Positions 15,811 through 25,488 of a stretch of 47,404 bases of DNA are shown here, piece after piece. A program made the position numbers and the translations under genes. The notes under the pieces were generated by a model that saw only the letters and a program-made list of their open reading frames with translations, was not told the DNA's origin and searched no databases. The stretch lies in contig MNXA01000036.1 in NCBI GenBank assembly GCA_001871195.1, positions 1-47,404 on the forward strand. The letters are read 5' to 3'. Numbering within the stretch: the stretch's first letter is position 1; each line of letters starts with the position of its first letter. The stretch comes from Zetaproteobacteria bacterium CG1_02_55_237. Lineage in GTDB: Bacteria; Pseudomonadota; Zetaproteobacteria; Mariprofundales; Mariprofundaceae.

Positions 15811-16708
15811 CGATCATCTTTTTCAGTTGTGTGATTAAACCGGCCTCGGATTTTAAGGCTTTCGCCTGCCAGCCCTTGGCAAACCTTGGCAACAGGGCTT
15901 TGCGCAACAGCACGGCGTGCCCTGCACCAGCCAGCACCACGGCCTGCGGCAGCTTTTCCTGAGACAACAGCGCCGGCAGCCGCTCGGCCTCGCTGATGAC
16001 GAGTTCCGCTCCGTGATCATGCTGCAGCGATTGCAGAAATGGATTCAGCGTAGCTACCGGTGGCAGGCCGATGGGCAGCGTGGCCGGCAAGGTGCAGGCA
16101 CCCCACAGCCACAGACCACTGATATCCGGCTGGCCGGCACGTGTCGGCTGGCCTGTACTGTGGGTAACTACGTGCAGGCTCATCTGAATCTCGGCCAACA
16201 GGCGCATCAGACGTCCGCCATCGGGGCCTTCAGGATGGCGATTGGGCAGCAGGCCGCCGGCAATGGTGGCAAAGGAAACAGGATTGGCATCCACAGGCGT
16301 GTTGCAAGCCAGCAGCAATGCTGCACCAACGGCATGCAGACTCATACCTTCCTCCCCCAGCAATGGATTGAGTACCCCGCACAGCCAGCTTGCATCAGCC
16401 TCAGACCAGGCCAATTCCCCCTCCGCCATCAGACGCACCGTGTCGCGCCCCAATTGGGCATGATAGGGAGATGCCACCCAGACTTGGCGGGCCGAGGCGG
16501 GAAGATCGGGGCAGCGCGCTGCCAGCAGGGCTGCAGGACTGGCCTCTACCAGTGCCGCATACCAGGCAAGCGGGTTTTTTTCGACGCAGTGAAACCAATA
16601 CCGCCGCCGTTTGGTCAATTGAGGCTGCAAATCAATCAGGGATGGATGCAGAGAAAAACCGGCACCACCCGCCCCATGCAGGGCGTCACTGATCAACAGT
16701 AATTTCAT
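15800..16708 (-). CDS. RpfE-like / cofactor-independent phosphoglycerate-mutase-like protein
   Basis: 302 residues. The central motif SPYHAQLGRDTVRLM (about 81-95) and the C-terminal region resemble the conserved proteins encoded beside recJ in beta- and gammaproteobacteria, called RpfE in Xanthomonas or PGM-like (COG4255). The biochemical role is unknown. No transmembrane helix or signal is seen. The ATG at 16708 gives a normal MKLLLISDALHG beginning; a longer frame would start inside thrC's coding end, and no strong ribosome site marks either. Gene order thrC - this gene - recJ supports a conserved operon. Family placement is by pattern and synteny. Confidence 0.6.
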   Translation of the reverse strand: MKLLLISDALHGAGGAGFSLHPSLIDLQPQLTKRRRYWFHCVEKNPLAWYAALVEASPAALLAARCPDLPASARQVWVASPYHAQLGRDTVRLMAEGELAWSEADASWLCGVLNPLLGEEGMSLHAVGAALLLACNTPVDANPVSFATIAGGLLPNRHPEGPDGGRLMRLLAEIQMSLHVVTHSTGQPTRAGQPDISGLWLWGACTLPATLPIGLPPVATLNPFLQSLQHDHGAELVISEAERLPALLSQEKLPQAVVLAGAGHAVLLRKALLPRFAKGWQAKALKSEAGLITQLKKMIDAA

Positions 16709-16718
16709 AAGGGCCGGA

Positions 16719-17777
16719 TCAGGAATCGAGTGCCTTGCGTACAGCATCCTCGGTGGCGTCGATGGTCATCGGCTTGGGAACATTCTGCATTGCCGTATCC
16801 GGGTCTTTCAGGCCGTTGCCGGTCAGGGTGCAGACAATGGTTGCGCCCGGCTGGAAATAGCCGGCCTTGTTCAGCTTGATGACACCAGCCACGGAAGCGG
16901 CGGAGGCAGGTTCACAGAACACCCCTTCCATCGAGGCCAGCATACCGTAGGCCTCAAGAATCTCTTCATCGGTAACGGACTTGATCACACCGCCGGATTC
17001 GTCGCGCGCGGCCTCGGCCTGCTTCCATGAAGCGGGCTTGCCGATACGGATCGCCGTAGCGATGGTTTCCGGATTTTCCACCGGATGTCCGAGCACAATG
17101 GGGGCAGCACCGGCTGCCTGAAAGCCGATCATTTTCGGCAGACTCTTACTAATGCGCTTGTCGAAGTATTCCTTGTAACCCATCCAATATGCAGTGATAT
17201 TTCCTGCATTGCCTACCGGCAAAGCATGATAATCAGGTACAAAACCAAGCTCGTCGATAATCTCGAAGGAGGCTGTTTTCTGCCCCTGAATGCGGTACGG
17301 ATTCACCGAGTTGACCAGCGAAATTGAACCGTCGGCAGAGATCGTGCGCACCAGCTCCAGCGCATCATCGAAGTTGCCGCGAATCTGGATCACTTTGGCA
17401 CCGTAGCGCATACCCTGCGAAAGCTTGCCCAGGGCAATCTTGCCGTCGGGGATCAACACATAGGCTTCCATACCGCAGTTGGCCGCATAGGCGGCAGCCG
17501 AGGCGGAAGTGTTGCCGGTGGAGGCGCAGATTACCTTGCGCGAACCGGCGTTATAGGCCTGCGTCACAGCCATGGTCATGCCGCGGTCCTTGAAGGAACC
17601 GGTCGGATTCAGACCCTCGAACTTGAGGAAGATATTCAGTTCAGGATTGATGGCGTTCTTCAGATTCATCGACTCATGCAGCGGGGTGTTGCCCTCATAT
17701 AGGGTGATGACGGCATCGTCCTTGCCGATGGGCAGGAAGGCACGGTAGCGGTTAATGATTCCTTCGTATCTGGGCAT
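16719..17777 (-). CDS. thrC: Threonine synthase
   Basis: 352 residues, the short PLP-fold type II class. The PLP-binding lysine is Lys63 in [11 protein letters not shown], followed by [16 protein letters not shown], which binds the phosphate end of the substrate. It converts O-phospho-L-homoserine to threonine in the cytoplasm. It follows hom 17 bases downstream in the same direction, so the last two dedicated threonine steps are co-encoded. A homoserine kinase gene is not in this window. Confidence 0.96.
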   Translation of the reverse strand: MPRYEGIINRYRAFLPIGKDDAVITLYEGNTPLHESMNLKNAINPELNIFLKFEGLNPTGSFKDRGMTMAVTQAYNAGSRKVICASTGNTSASAAAYAANCGMEAYVLIPDGKIALGKLSQGMRYGAKVIQIRGNFDDALELVRTISADGSISLVNSVNPYRIQGQKTASFEIIDELGFVPDYHALPVGNAGNITAYWMGYKEYFDKRISKSLPKMIGFQAAGAAPIVLGHPVENPETIATAIRIGKPASWKQAEAARDESGGVIKSVTDEEILEAYGMLASMEGVFCEPASAASVAGVIKLNKAGYFQPGATIVCTLTGNGLKDPDTAMQNVPKPMTIDATEDAVRKALDS

Positions 17778-17794
17778 GATCTTATTCCTCAGGT

Positions 17795-19117
17795 TTAGGC
17801 AACAGCCGATTCTTTACGCAGAATCAGCACATCGTCTTCTACGGCCGCAAGGCCGGTAATACGGCTGATCGCCGCCTGCATGTTTCCTTCGTTCGTCTCA
17901 TGGGTGAGCATGACAATCGGCACATTGTTGCTGGCATGACGCTCTTTCTGCACCAGAGCCTCCAGACTGATGCGATGATCGGCCAAGATCGAGGTGACTG
18001 CAGCAATCACCCCCGGCTGATCTTTCACCATCAGGCGAAGGTAGTATTCGCAAACAACATCGGCCATCGGCATGGTCGGGATCTCACGACGCGAGCTTTC
18101 GACAAAACCCATCGGCGGCGCCAGATGCGCAATTCCATCCGGGAAGCCGCTGGTAATATCCATGATATCGGCAACCACAGCCGAGGCAGTCGGACGTTCG
18201 CCTGCACCACGCCCGAAATACATGGTGTGCTCTACAAAATCGCCGGAAATCTGCACAGCATTGTAGGAATCAGATACCTGGGCAATCTGTGATGTCAGCG
18301 GCACCAGCGTCGGATGCACGCGCATCTCCACCTGTTCATTTTTGTCATCAAAGTGTGGCTTGGCAATGCCGAGCAGTTTGATGCGATAACCCATCTCATG
18401 GGTCGCGCTTATATCGGCAGCAGTGATTTTGCTGATCCCCTCAGTATAAACCTCATCGAATTTGATCTTCGAACCGAAGGCCATGGCGGCAAGAATGGAA
18501 AGTTTATGTGCCGTATCAATGCCTTCGACATCGAAAGTTGGATTGGCCTCGGCATAACCCAGCGCCTGTGCCTGTGACAGGGCCTCGGAATAATCCAGAC
18601 CTTCATGTTCCATCTTGGTGAGAATGAAATTGCAGGTGCCGTTAAGAATGCCGTAAACCGATTCAATCGCATTGGCAGCAAGTCCCTCACGCAGGGCTTT
18701 CATGCACGGGATACCACCGCCAACTGCAGCCTCGAAACCAATCTGCAATCCATTGGCGGCAGCTAGCGGGAAAAGTTCATCGCCATGCTTGGCAATCAGC
18801 GCCTTATTAGCGGTTACCACATGCTTGCCATTTTCCAGTGCTGTCTGCACAAAGGTGCGTGCCGGCTCATAACCACCGATCAGCTCAACCACCAGATCAA
18901 TATCATCGGCAGCAAGTATCTCCGTAGCATCGCTGCACAGCCGAACGCCGGTAAAATCAATGCCACGATCCCGATCAAGGAATTTGTCGGCAGCGGCCAC
19001 CAGGCGCACCTGCTTGCCAAGACGACGGCTGATCAGCTCTTTCTGTTCGATCAGGATGCGCGCCACACCGGTACCGATGGTACCCAGGCCCAGCAGCCCT
19101 ACTCTCAATTCTGTCAT
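17795..19117 (-). CDS. hom: Homoserine dehydrogenase
   Basis: 440 residues. The NAD(P)-binding [16 protein letters not shown] (7-22) is followed by the central catalytic region ([41 protein letters not shown]). A C-terminal ACT domain occupies about 355-430 ([19 protein letters not shown]) and is the usual site of threonine feedback inhibition. It reduces aspartate semialdehyde to homoserine, the branch point to threonine and methionine. It lies between alaC (31 bases upstream) and thrC. Confidence 0.97.
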   Translation of the reverse strand: MTELRVGLLGLGTIGTGVARILIEQKELISRRLGKQVRLVAAADKFLDRDRGIDFTGVRLCSDATEILAADDIDLVVELIGGYEPARTFVQTALENGKHVVTANKALIAKHGDELFPLAAANGLQIGFEAAVGGGIPCMKALREGLAANAIESVYGILNGTCNFILTKMEHEGLDYSEALSQAQALGYAEANPTFDVEGIDTAHKLSILAAMAFGSKIKFDEVYTEGISKITAADISATHEMGYRIKLLGIAKPHFDDKNEQVEMRVHPTLVPLTSQIAQVSDSYNAVQISGDFVEHTMYFGRGAGERPTASAVVADIMDITSGFPDGIAHLAPPMGFVESSRREIPTMPMADVVCEYYLRLMVKDQPGVIAAVTSILADHRISLEALVQKERHASNNVPIVMLTHETNEGNMQAAISRITGLAAVEDDVLILRKESAVA

Positions 19118-19148
19118 AGCAAAAACTCCAATGGCTTAAACAAAAAAT

Positions 19149-20327
19149 CTACGCGCCGGAATTAAGGAACTGACGCATGCCGCGCAGCGCCTGCCTTGTC
19201 CGGTGCTCATTCTCGATCAATGCAATGCGTACATAATGATCGCCATAATCACCGAAGCCGATACCCGGCGACACGGCGACGCCGCCCTTCTCCAGCATCT
19301 GTTTGCAAAACTCCAGCGAACCCATGGCCTTGAACTGATCGGGAATCTCCGCCCAGATAAACATGCTGGCCTTCGGCTTTTCAGCCATCCAGCCCATCTT
19401 GTGCAGGCCATCAATCATCACATCCCTGCGCGACTGATACATCAGACGAATCTCTTCCACACAATCCTGCGGCCCGTTCAGCGCTGCACAAGCGGCAATC
19501 TGCAATGGCTGGAAGGTGCCGTAATCAAGATAGGACTTGATCTTGGCCAGGGCAGCAACGATTTCCTTATTACCGACCATGAAACCCATGCGCCAGCCCG
19601 GCATATTGTAGGTTTTGGACAGCGAATAGAATTCAACAGCCACATCCTTGGCGCCCGGCACTTGCAAAATCGACGGACACTTGTAGTCATCAAAGGTGAT
19701 TTCCGCATAGGCGATATCGGAGATCACAATCAGATCATTCTCCTTGGCAAAATCAACCAGCTTGACGTAAAAATCAAGGTCCACGACCTCAGCAGTCGGG
19801 TTGGACGGAAAATTCACCACCAGAATCTTCGGCTTGGGCCACGAATCCTTGACTGCCTTCTGAACTTCTTCGAAATAATCGAAGCCCGGGCCCATCGGCA
19901 CATGGCGGATATCGGCTCCGGCAATGATGAAACCGTAAGGATGAATCGGATAAGCCGGGTTCGGAGTCAGAATCAGATCGCCCGGCGAGGTAATGGCCAC
20001 AGCCAGATGTGCCAGCCCCTCTTTCGAACCGATGGTGGCAATGGCTTCGGTTTCCGGATCAAGATCGACATCGAACTTGTTCTTGTACCAGCCGCAGATA
20101 GCACGCCGCAGGCCTGGAATACCCTTGGATACCGAATAGCGATGATTGCGCCCGTCCTGAGCGGCCTCACACAGCTTGTCGACAATATGCTGCGGGGTCG
20201 GCTGGTCGGGGTTGCCCATTCCAAGGTCGATGATGTCATGCCCGGCATGGCGCAACTCCATCTTCAACTTGTTTACAACGGCAAACACATAAGGGGGAAG
20301 ACGCTTGATCTTGTCGAATTCACGCAT
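19149..20327 (-). CDS. alaC: Alanine transaminase (AlaC-type class I/II aminotransferase)
   Basis: 392 residues. The PLP Schiff-base lysine is Lys238 in [23 protein letters not shown] (172-181) and [13 protein letters not shown] are typical of the AlaC/AspC-like subgroup. The start [19 protein letters not shown] matches the family. ATG 20327 is chosen; upstream there is only a weak ribosome site, so the exact start is less certain. AlaC makes alanine from pyruvate and glutamate. Its position before hom and thrC is common in proteobacteria and once led to annotation as aspartate aminotransferase. Confidence 0.9.
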   Translation of the reverse strand: MREFDKIKRLPPYVFAVVNKLKMELRHAGHDIIDLGMGNPDQPTPQHIVDKLCEAAQDGRNHRYSVSKGIPGLRRAICGWYKNKFDVDLDPETEAIATIGSKEGLAHLAVAITSPGDLILTPNPAYPIHPYGFIIAGADIRHVPMGPGFDYFEEVQKAVKDSWPKPKILVVNFPSNPTAEVVDLDFYVKLVDFAKENDLIVISDIAYAEITFDDYKCPSILQVPGAKDVAVEFYSLSKTYNMPGWRMGFMVGNKEIVAALAKIKSYLDYGTFQPLQIAACAALNGPQDCVEEIRLMYQSRRDVMIDGLHKMGWMAEKPKASMFIWAEIPDQFKAMGSLEFCKQMLEKGGVAVSPGIGFGDYGDHYVRIALIENEHRTRQALRGMRQFLNSGA

Positions 20328-20442
20328 GGAAATTTCTAATGTCTCCCTGAATGGAGGATATTGAACGGATTGGCGAGTGTAGGGAGGGGACAAAAACCGG
20401 TCAAGGAATACACCAGTAAAATATTAGCCCGAGCATACCGAC

Positions 20443-21213
20443 TCAACCCTCACCTTTTGCTTCACTCTCACCAGCAGGCTCTACAACTGCCGCGGCATCA
20501 GGTTTCTGTCCGGCCCGGGCCAGAAGCAGGCCGATTTCAAACAAGATCAGGATCGGCAGTGCCAGCAGCACCTGCGAAATCACATCAGGAGGCGTCAGGA
20601 TTGCTGCGGCAATAAAAGCCCAGACAATCACATAACGCCGTTGACCGGCCAGCCTGTCGGGCGTGGTCAGGCCAAGACGCGTGGCCAGCACAAGGATAAT
20701 CGGTATCTCAAAACTAAGACCAAAGGCAAACAGCAGCTTCATGAACAGGGACAGGTACTCGCGCACCGCAGGCATCGCATGAATCTGGTCGGTGGCAAAA
20801 CCGAGAAAAAACTGAAAAATAAGCGGGAACACAATGTAGTAGGCAAATGCACCACCGATAAGGAACAGCACCACACTGCCGGCCACAGAGAAGGAAAAAA
20901 GCTTCCTTTCATGGCGATACAGTCCCGGTGCGACAAAGGCCCAAACCTGATAAAAGGTAATCGGCGAGGTAAGAAACAGGCTGCCCAGCAGGGCAATCTT
21001 CAGATAAGTGAAGAAAACATCCGGAGCGCCGAGAAATATCATCGGGGTACCAGCCGGCAAGGCTGCAAGCAGTGGTGCGGCCATGAAATTAAACACCGGC
21101 GCCGACCAGTTCATCAGAATGGCAACGCCCAGAATATAAACCCCGCCGGCAATCATCAGGCGGCGACGCAATTCTCTCAAATGCGGTAGCAGGCCACCTT
21201 CCATGTCGGCCAT
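20443..21213 (-). CDS. tatC: Twin-arginine translocase subunit TatC
   Basis: 256 residues, six transmembrane helices. The conserved N-terminal region is HLRELRRRLMIAG, and FAYYIVFPLIFQFFLGFA is the family pattern in the middle. TatC binds the twin-arginine signal of folded exported proteins. The stop and start codons of tatC and tatB meet at 21213. The Rieske protein in this window has an N-terminal RRNFLY motif and is a plausible client. Confidence 0.97.
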   Translation of the reverse strand: MADMEGGLLPHLRELRRRLMIAGGVYILGVAILMNWSAPVFNFMAAPLLAALPAGTPMIFLGAPDVFFTYLKIALLGSLFLTSPITFYQVWAFVAPGLYRHERKLFSFSVAGSVVLFLIGGAFAYYIVFPLIFQFFLGFATDQIHAMPAVREYLSLFMKLLFAFGLSFEIPIILVLATRLGLTTPDRLAGQRRYVIVWAFIAAAILTPPDVISQVLLALPILILFEIGLLLARAGQKPDAAAVVEPAGESEAKGEG

Positions 21214-21527
21214 CAGTTCGGCTTGACCTTGTCGTCCGGTGCGTCCGGAGATGCATCATCCGGCATGCGTACCGCATCACCGATCTCACGCGCAGTCACG
21301 TGGATACTGTCCATACCCTGTTCCACCTGGGCTTGTGCATCCTTGAGTGGTGCTGTGATAACAGCCGTTTCCCTGCTCAGCTCGCTGCGAAACTCATTTA
21401 TCCAGCCACGCCCACTGCGCACCCAACGTCCGATCTGCCCAAGAAACTCCGGCATGCGCTCAGGTCCAACCACCACAAAAAGCAGCACCCCGATGAGAAT
21501 CAGTTCAAAGAGCCCAATATCGGGCAT
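21213..21527 (-). CDS. tatB: Sec-independent translocase subunit TatB
   Basis: 104 residues. N-terminal transmembrane helix with the Glu and Gly-Pro hinge (PDIGLFELILIGVLLFVVVG, then PERMPEF), an amphipathic helix (about 25-60) and a charged tail. It partners TatC in the receptor complex. tatA ends 9 bases upstream, and tatC starts at its stop. Confidence 0.95.
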   Translation of the reverse strand: MPDIGLFELILIGVLLFVVVGPERMPEFLGQIGRWVRSGRGWINEFRSELSRETAVITAPLKDAQAQVEQGMDSIHVTAREIGDAVRMPDDASPDAPDDKVKPN

Positions 21528-21536
21528 GCCAGATCC

Positions 21537-21722
21537 CTATTCCTTCTTGTCCGCTGCCCCGCTGTCCATCTTCTCTGCGGGCGCATCATCCTTCATGGTC
21601 TTGCGGAAGTTACTGATGCCCTTGGCAAGCCCTGCACCAAGCTGTGGCAGCTTCCCTGCGCCAAACAACAGGATAACAATCAGCAATATGAGCAATAGCT
21701 CCGTGGTTCCGAGTCCAAACAT
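21537..21722 (-). CDS. tatA: Sec-independent translocase subunit TatA
   Basis: 61 residues. Transmembrane helix (about 4-20), hinge FGAGKLPQL, amphipathic helix [13 protein letters not shown] and an acidic/basic tail. It forms the pore of the Tat system. AGGAGAGG precedes the ATG at 21722. It is the first gene of the leftward tatABC-alaC-hom-thrC-rpfE-like-recJ block and diverges from the cytochrome gene at 22003. Confidence 0.95.
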   Translation of the reverse strand: MFGLGTTELLLILLIVILLFGAGKLPQLGAGLAKGISNFRKTMKDDAPAEKMDSGAADKKE

Positions 21723-21946
21723 AAGGTTCCTCTCCTCACCCTCTCTTGTGCATTACATCTTCTATGCAGAAGGGCTTTCGCTGCGGACTCTATCGCAAAG
21801 GGACAAAACAAAGCCAGTCAGGACAGTACCCACCATTTCATAGCCTTATCGCAGTGTGAAAAATGATTAAAAACAGGTGCTTGGGTGAAATTATGAAAAC
21901 GACGGGAAAGGCATCCCCTACTAAAAGACTCAACTATACGAATTCA

Positions 21947-21974
21947 TTGTTTTTTTTTATTCAGTTCCTATAAT
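21947..21974 (+). promoter_or_regulatory. Promoter of the membrane cytochrome gene
   Basis: TTGTTT (21947-21952), a 16-base spacer and a perfect TATAAT (21969-21974), 28 bases before the chosen ATG at 22003. The T-run in the spacer region makes it AT-rich compared with the flanks. Confidence 0.6.
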
Positions 21975-22002
21975 CCAGAAAACTTTTTAGGTGGTTTACC
22001 CA

Positions 22003-22743
22003 ATGCCCAAGTACAAACGTTTTTCCGATACCTCGGTCAGCGAGAAAATCCTCGATTCCATGTTTTTGATTACCATCGGCATCGGTTATCTCTTTGCCCT
22101 GATGAATCTTTACTACACCCATCAGGGGCGCGACGGCGAGCCTGGCCTGTCAGTCAGCGACGTGGTGATTGCCTATTATGGTAGCCATAATCAAACGCGC
22201 CTTGGCGCAGCCATCAATGGGCCGATGGAAGCCAATCTTCCCAACTCGGCAGCCAAGGAAATCATTCTCGACTGGATCAATCAGGGCGCAACGGAAGAAT
22301 CATTCAATGAAAGGGTCAAGCCGATCATGGATGAAAACTGTATCGCCTGCCATTCGGCGGAAAGCGGCATGTCCATCCCCGACTTCACATCCTATGCAAA
22401 TGTAGTACAGCTGACCAAAACAGATACAGGGGCGACCATCCCGGCTCTGGTGCGTGTATCGCATATTCATCTGTTCGGCATCGCCTTTATTCTGTTCTTT
22501 GTGGGCCGCATTTTCCTGCTCTGTGAGATGAACGTCTCACTCAAGCGCACCTACGTCGCCCTGCCCTTCATCTTCCTGTTATTGGATATTTCTTCGTGGT
22601 TCATCACCAAGATCATCCCTGAGTTTGCCTTTGTCGTAGTCGCGGCCGGTGGATTGGTAGGCGTGACATTCGGCCTGCAAATTCTTATCTGCCTCTATCA
22701 GATGTGGCTTTACAAGCCGAAATCCATCCCCGTTGAGATGTAG
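22003..22743 (+). CDS. Membrane-embedded monoheme cytochrome c-like protein
   Basis: 246 residues. TM1 about 18-38; a hydrophilic domain with CIACH (113-117) as the single heme-c site; then TM2 about 153-175, TM3 about 183-203 and TM4 about 207-236. RVSHIHLFG (151-159), at the start of TM2, holds two histidines that could be axial ligands or quinone-site residues. No known complex subunit is recognised. ATG 22003 has AGGTGG eight bases upstream and a promoter before it; the frame opens 12 bases earlier with GTG. It leads a rightward trio of cytochrome genes. An electron carrier between quinone and periplasmic cytochromes is an inference. Confidence 0.75.
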   Translation: MPKYKRFSDTSVSEKILDSMFLITIGIGYLFALMNLYYTHQGRDGEPGLSVSDVVIAYYGSHNQTRLGAAINGPMEANLPNSAAKEIILDWINQGATEESFNERVKPIMDENCIACHSAESGMSIPDFTSYANVVQLTKTDTGATIPALVRVSHIHLFGIAFILFFVGRIFLLCEMNVSLKRTYVALPFIFLLLDISSWFITKIIPEFAFVVVAAGGLVGVTFGLQILICLYQMWLYKPKSIPVEM

Positions 22744-22850
22744 AGGGGGCACAAATTAGACCTGCAGTGGAGAGGCTGCACCTTTTACCCTTCCGCCAAG
22801 AGTCTAGAATCACTCCATCAAACGTGGAGTACACACCAAAGGAGTAAACC

Positions 22851-23141
22851 ATGAAAAAAACATTTGCTATTATGATTGCAGCCGCCTGCCTAGGACTCGG
22901 TTCACAGGCCGCCATTGCCGGCCCTGACGGCGCCGCGATCTTCAAGAAGAAATGCGCTATGTGCCATGCAATCGACAGGAAAAAAACCGGCACGGCCGTG
23001 AATGCCATGAACAAGGACGCTGCTGTCCTCAAGGATGTAGTAACCAATGGCCGCGATGGCACCATGATGAAATCCTTCAGTAACAAGCTCAACGCCGAAG
23101 AGATCGATGCCGTGGTCGCTTATTTGGTAGCCAATCAGTAA
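22851..23141 (+). CDS. Small class I c-type cytochrome
   Basis: 96 residues. Sec signal peptide to about residue 23 (AAIA/GP). Heme site CAMCH (35-39), and a likely Met ligand at 72 or 73 (GTMMKSF). The C-terminal helix EEIDAVVAYLVAN closes a class I fold. It is a periplasmic single-electron carrier. AGGAG precedes the ATG, and an inverted repeat ACTCCA/TGGAGT (22812-22830) sits in the leader. It lies 107 bases after the membrane cytochrome and before the triheme cytochrome. Confidence 0.9.
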   Translation: MKKTFAIMIAAACLGLGSQAAIAGPDGAAIFKKKCAMCHAIDRKKTGTAVNAMNKDAAVLKDVVTNGRDGTMMKSFSNKLNAEEIDAVVAYLVANQ

Positions 23142-23169
23142 ATCTTCACGGTTTCTCTGTGTGAAATAG

Positions 23170-23202
23170 CTGCATAGCGCAAGCACCTCTTGCGCTATGC
23201 AG
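23170..23202. terminator. Perfect 14-bp stem hairpin after the small cytochrome gene
   Basis: CTGCATAGCGCAAG (23170-23183) and CTTGCGCTATGCAG (23189-23202) form a perfect stem over a five-base loop. The downstream T-run is poor (TTCTCT), so it may be a weak terminator or an mRNA-stabilising/processing element between the two cytochrome genes. Confidence 0.6.
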
Positions 23203-23251
23203 TTCTCTGGTCAATAGTTAGGTCTGAGATTTCAGAGGAAGGAGAGGATTT

Positions 23252-24073
23252 ATGCAACACAGGTTTATACTTGGGGCCGTACTTGGCCTGTTGATCATGC
23301 CGGCACTGGCCTCGGCATCCGACGACATCGACGGCAAGGCCCTTTACGCCAAGAATTGCGCATCCTGTCATGGCGCTAACGGTGAACCCACAGACATGGG
23401 TAAGAGCCTGAAGCCTTTCCCGGCGCGCAACCATCGTGCGATTGCCAAATATGTGGGCCGTGATGAACTGCGTCGTATTATCACCTACGGTGTTGAAGGC
23501 ACGGCAATGACCCCGAAGAAATACGCCCTTGATGCCCTCGAGATTGAAGCGGTCATTGATTATATCCAGACCTTCGATTACACGCCGAGCCTGGCCAATG
23601 GCAAGGCGCGCTTTAAGGCCGTCTGTATTTCATGCCATGGCACGGACGGACGTGCACAGACAGGCGTCGGAGCCAAGAATCTTGTGTATTCCAAGCTGGA
23701 TCTGGAAGGCATTGTGCACACCATGCGCTATGGCCGTGCGGGCACACTGATGACCAGCAAACGCCATCAGTTGAGCAATCCGGACATCGCCGATATTGCT
23801 AATTATGTTTATTCCCTGAGGTATCTGGCCAATCCGGCATCTGGCAAGACTCTGTATGCCAAGAACTGTGCCTCCTGCCATGCAACCCCTCGAGCCATCA
23901 AGCTTATTGGCAATGCTGCCGAGAAGCGCACAGTCGCTGATCTGGATGATCGTCTGCTGGATCTTCGTATCCGTCATGGCCGCCATGTGGATCGGGCCGG
24001 CGAGAAAGTCGCGCACCTCACCGACGATAACATTCAGGATTTGATCGCCTATATCCGCCATGAAGTGAAGTAA
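23252..24073 (+). CDS. Periplasmic triheme c-type cytochrome
   Basis: 273 residues. Signal peptide to about residue 22 (LASA). Three heme sites: CASCH (36-40), CISCH (125-129) and CASCH (206-210), each opening a repeated cytochrome domain of roughly 80-90 residues. Domain repeats share G-x-A-LYAKNCASCH and a Met-containing segment (AMTPKK; TLMTSK). It could carry electrons between the bc1 region, an iron or sulfur donor and a terminal oxidase; the partner is unknown. GGAAGGAGAGGA precedes the ATG. It ends at a strong bidirectional terminator. Confidence 0.88.
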   Translation: MQHRFILGAVLGLLIMPALASASDDIDGKALYAKNCASCHGANGEPTDMGKSLKPFPARNHRAIAKYVGRDELRRIITYGVEGTAMTPKKYALDALEIEAVIDYIQTFDYTPSLANGKARFKAVCISCHGTDGRAQTGVGAKNLVYSKLDLEGIVHTMRYGRAGTLMTSKRHQLSNPDIADIANYVYSLRYLANPASGKTLYAKNCASCHATPRAIKLIGNAAEKRTVADLDDRLLDLRIRHGRHVDRAGEKVAHLTDDNIQDLIAYIRHEVK

Positions 24074-24095
24074 TTCGTCAAATCATACCGCAATA

Positions 24096-24127
24096 AAAAA
24101 GGCCGGGATTTCCCGGCCTTTTTTTAT
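24096..24127. terminator. Strong bidirectional intrinsic terminator
   Basis: GGCCGGGA (24101-24108) pairs with TCCCGGCC (24111-24118), preceded by AAAAAA and followed by TTTTTTT. It serves the triheme cytochrome gene rightward and the SDR gene leftward. Confidence 0.93.
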
Positions 24128-24162
24128 TTCCCCGTAACAGGGTCAATACGCAGACACGCCAC

Positions 24163-24891
24163 CTACAAACGCAGCGCATCCTCAAGTTGCAGGGATTTTC
24201 CGTTCACCGCTTCGGATGATGCAGCAAGAATACGCAGGAAACCTTCAGCAGCACCCTCAGGCGTCGGCACCTCATTGGGATGCATACCACCATAGGCACG
24301 CTTGAACAGCGTGGTGCGCATCTTGCCGGGATTGAGTGTGGCAAAACGGTATGGCTTGTCTGGGTGCTCCATATGCCACATCGCTGCGGCATAACCCAGA
24401 GCACGCTTGGCCATGCCATAGCCATGCCAGTTGGGCAGATCATCGCTTAGCATATCGCAACTGGTGAAAATCACCGTTGCCGCCTCGGCACGGCGAAGCA
24501 AGGGCAACATGATCTGGGTAAGAAGATTCGGTGCCGCCAGATGGATATCCAGCATTTTTCTGAAATCATCCGCCTTCACGTACTGCAAAGGTGTGCAACG
24601 ATCCAGAGAGCCTGCGCAATGAATCAGCCCGTCCAGATGCGGCACCTGATCTTTCAGACTCAGAAAAAGCTTGCCGTAGCCATCAAACTTCAGCAGATCA
24701 AACGGGATACATAAACAGCGTCCGCCAGCCTTCTCCACCAGCATCTGGGTCTCGGCAAGAGCCTCTGCATCACGCCCCAGAGCAAGCACATTGGCCTTCA
24801 GGCCACCCAGAGCAACACAGATGGCTCGCCCAAGGCCGGAGGACGCTCCGGTAACCATAATGATAGATTGATCGTTAATGACTTTAGTCAT
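24163..24891 (-). CDS. SDR family oxidoreductase
   Basis: 242 residues, classical short-chain dehydrogenase/reductase. Cofactor motif TGASSGLGRAICVALGG (about 15-31) and active-site YGMAK (about 157-161), with Ser upstream in FTSCDML. The substrate is not recognisable. The RDD gene ends 19 bases... upstream of its start region on the same strand, so the two may be co-transcribed leftward. It converges on the triheme cytochrome gene at the terminator. Confidence 0.88.
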   Translation of the reverse strand: MTKVINDQSIIMVTGASSGLGRAICVALGGLKANVLALGRDAEALAETQMLVEKAGGRCLCIPFDLLKFDGYGKLFLSLKDQVPHLDGLIHCAGSLDRCTPLQYVKADDFRKMLDIHLAAPNLLTQIMLPLLRRAEAATVIFTSCDMLSDDLPNWHGYGMAKRALGYAAAMWHMEHPDKPYRFATLNPGKMRTTLFKRAYGGMHPNEVPTPEGAAEGFLRILAASSEAVNGKSLQLEDALRL

Positions 24892-24910
24892 GCCTGTGTT
24901 TCCCCGATTA

Positions 24911-25486
24911 TTAATTTTTGCTTCCGAAGGCGGCCCGACGAACGACGATGACGCCGGCCAACAGATCGTGCAATGCCTGCCTCTTTTCAGTCAGGGCAAG
25001 GCAAACGAGACTGACAAATGGCAGCAGTGCCACGGTCGCGTAAGCGGTGTTCTGAGTCTTTCCGGTCAGCATGGAAAGCAGGATAAAGCCTGCAGCCAAC
25101 CAGGTAGCCATAAGTACTGCAAAACGAATGCTGGCTGCAGCCAGCGTTGGAATGTCTCCACTATTGGCCATCACAACCGACAGACGCCATGGACGCATAC
25201 CTGTGGTTTCCCCTGTTCGCGTCCAGAAACCTACAAAATAGGCCCAGAAAACCGTCAGGGCCAACATGCCCTTTATCCATTGTGGCATCACGCCAAGGCT
25301 TTGTTCCGCCATCGTAACGGGAATAAACACAAGGAAAGCCAGTGCAAAGATAATGCCCAGATCGTAAAGTGAAGCGACAAGGCGCACCATAAACCCGGCC
25401 AGCACAGCCTGCGGTCGTGCGGCTGGAGCCTCCTTGCCTGCTCCCTGCCCTTTTGTCTGCTTAGCTTTTCCCACAACATCTCCCAT
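24911..25486 (-). CDS. RDD family membrane protein
   Basis: 191 residues. The RDD domain begins after a basic/polar tail: GFMVRLVASLYDLGIIFAL (about 36-54) carries the Arg and Asp of the family. A helix FWAYFVGFWTRTGETTGMRP follows, then TM helices to the end (EKRQALHDLLAGVIVVRR). About four transmembrane segments. Some RDD proteins transport ions or compatible solutes; function here is unknown. ATG 25486 lies two bases past the stop of the upstream membrane gene, which rules out the longer reading. Confidence 0.85.
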   Translation of the reverse strand: MGDVVGKAKQTKGQGAGKEAPAARPQAVLAGFMVRLVASLYDLGIIFALAFLVFIPVTMAEQSLGVMPQWIKGMLALTVFWAYFVGFWTRTGETTGMRPWRLSVVMANSGDIPTLAAASIRFAVLMATWLAAGFILLSMLTGKTQNTAYATVALLPFVSLVCLALTEKRQALHDLLAGVIVVRRAAFGSKN

Positions 25487-25488
25487 TG

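Noticed and set aside
14839-15834. A 331-codon open frame on the plus strand
   Set aside because: It is antisense to recJ, which has all DHH motifs. There is no ribosome site or recognisable domain.
19203-20339. A 378-codon open frame on the plus strand
   Set aside because: It is antisense to alaC; the His/Asn-rich translation shows no domain.
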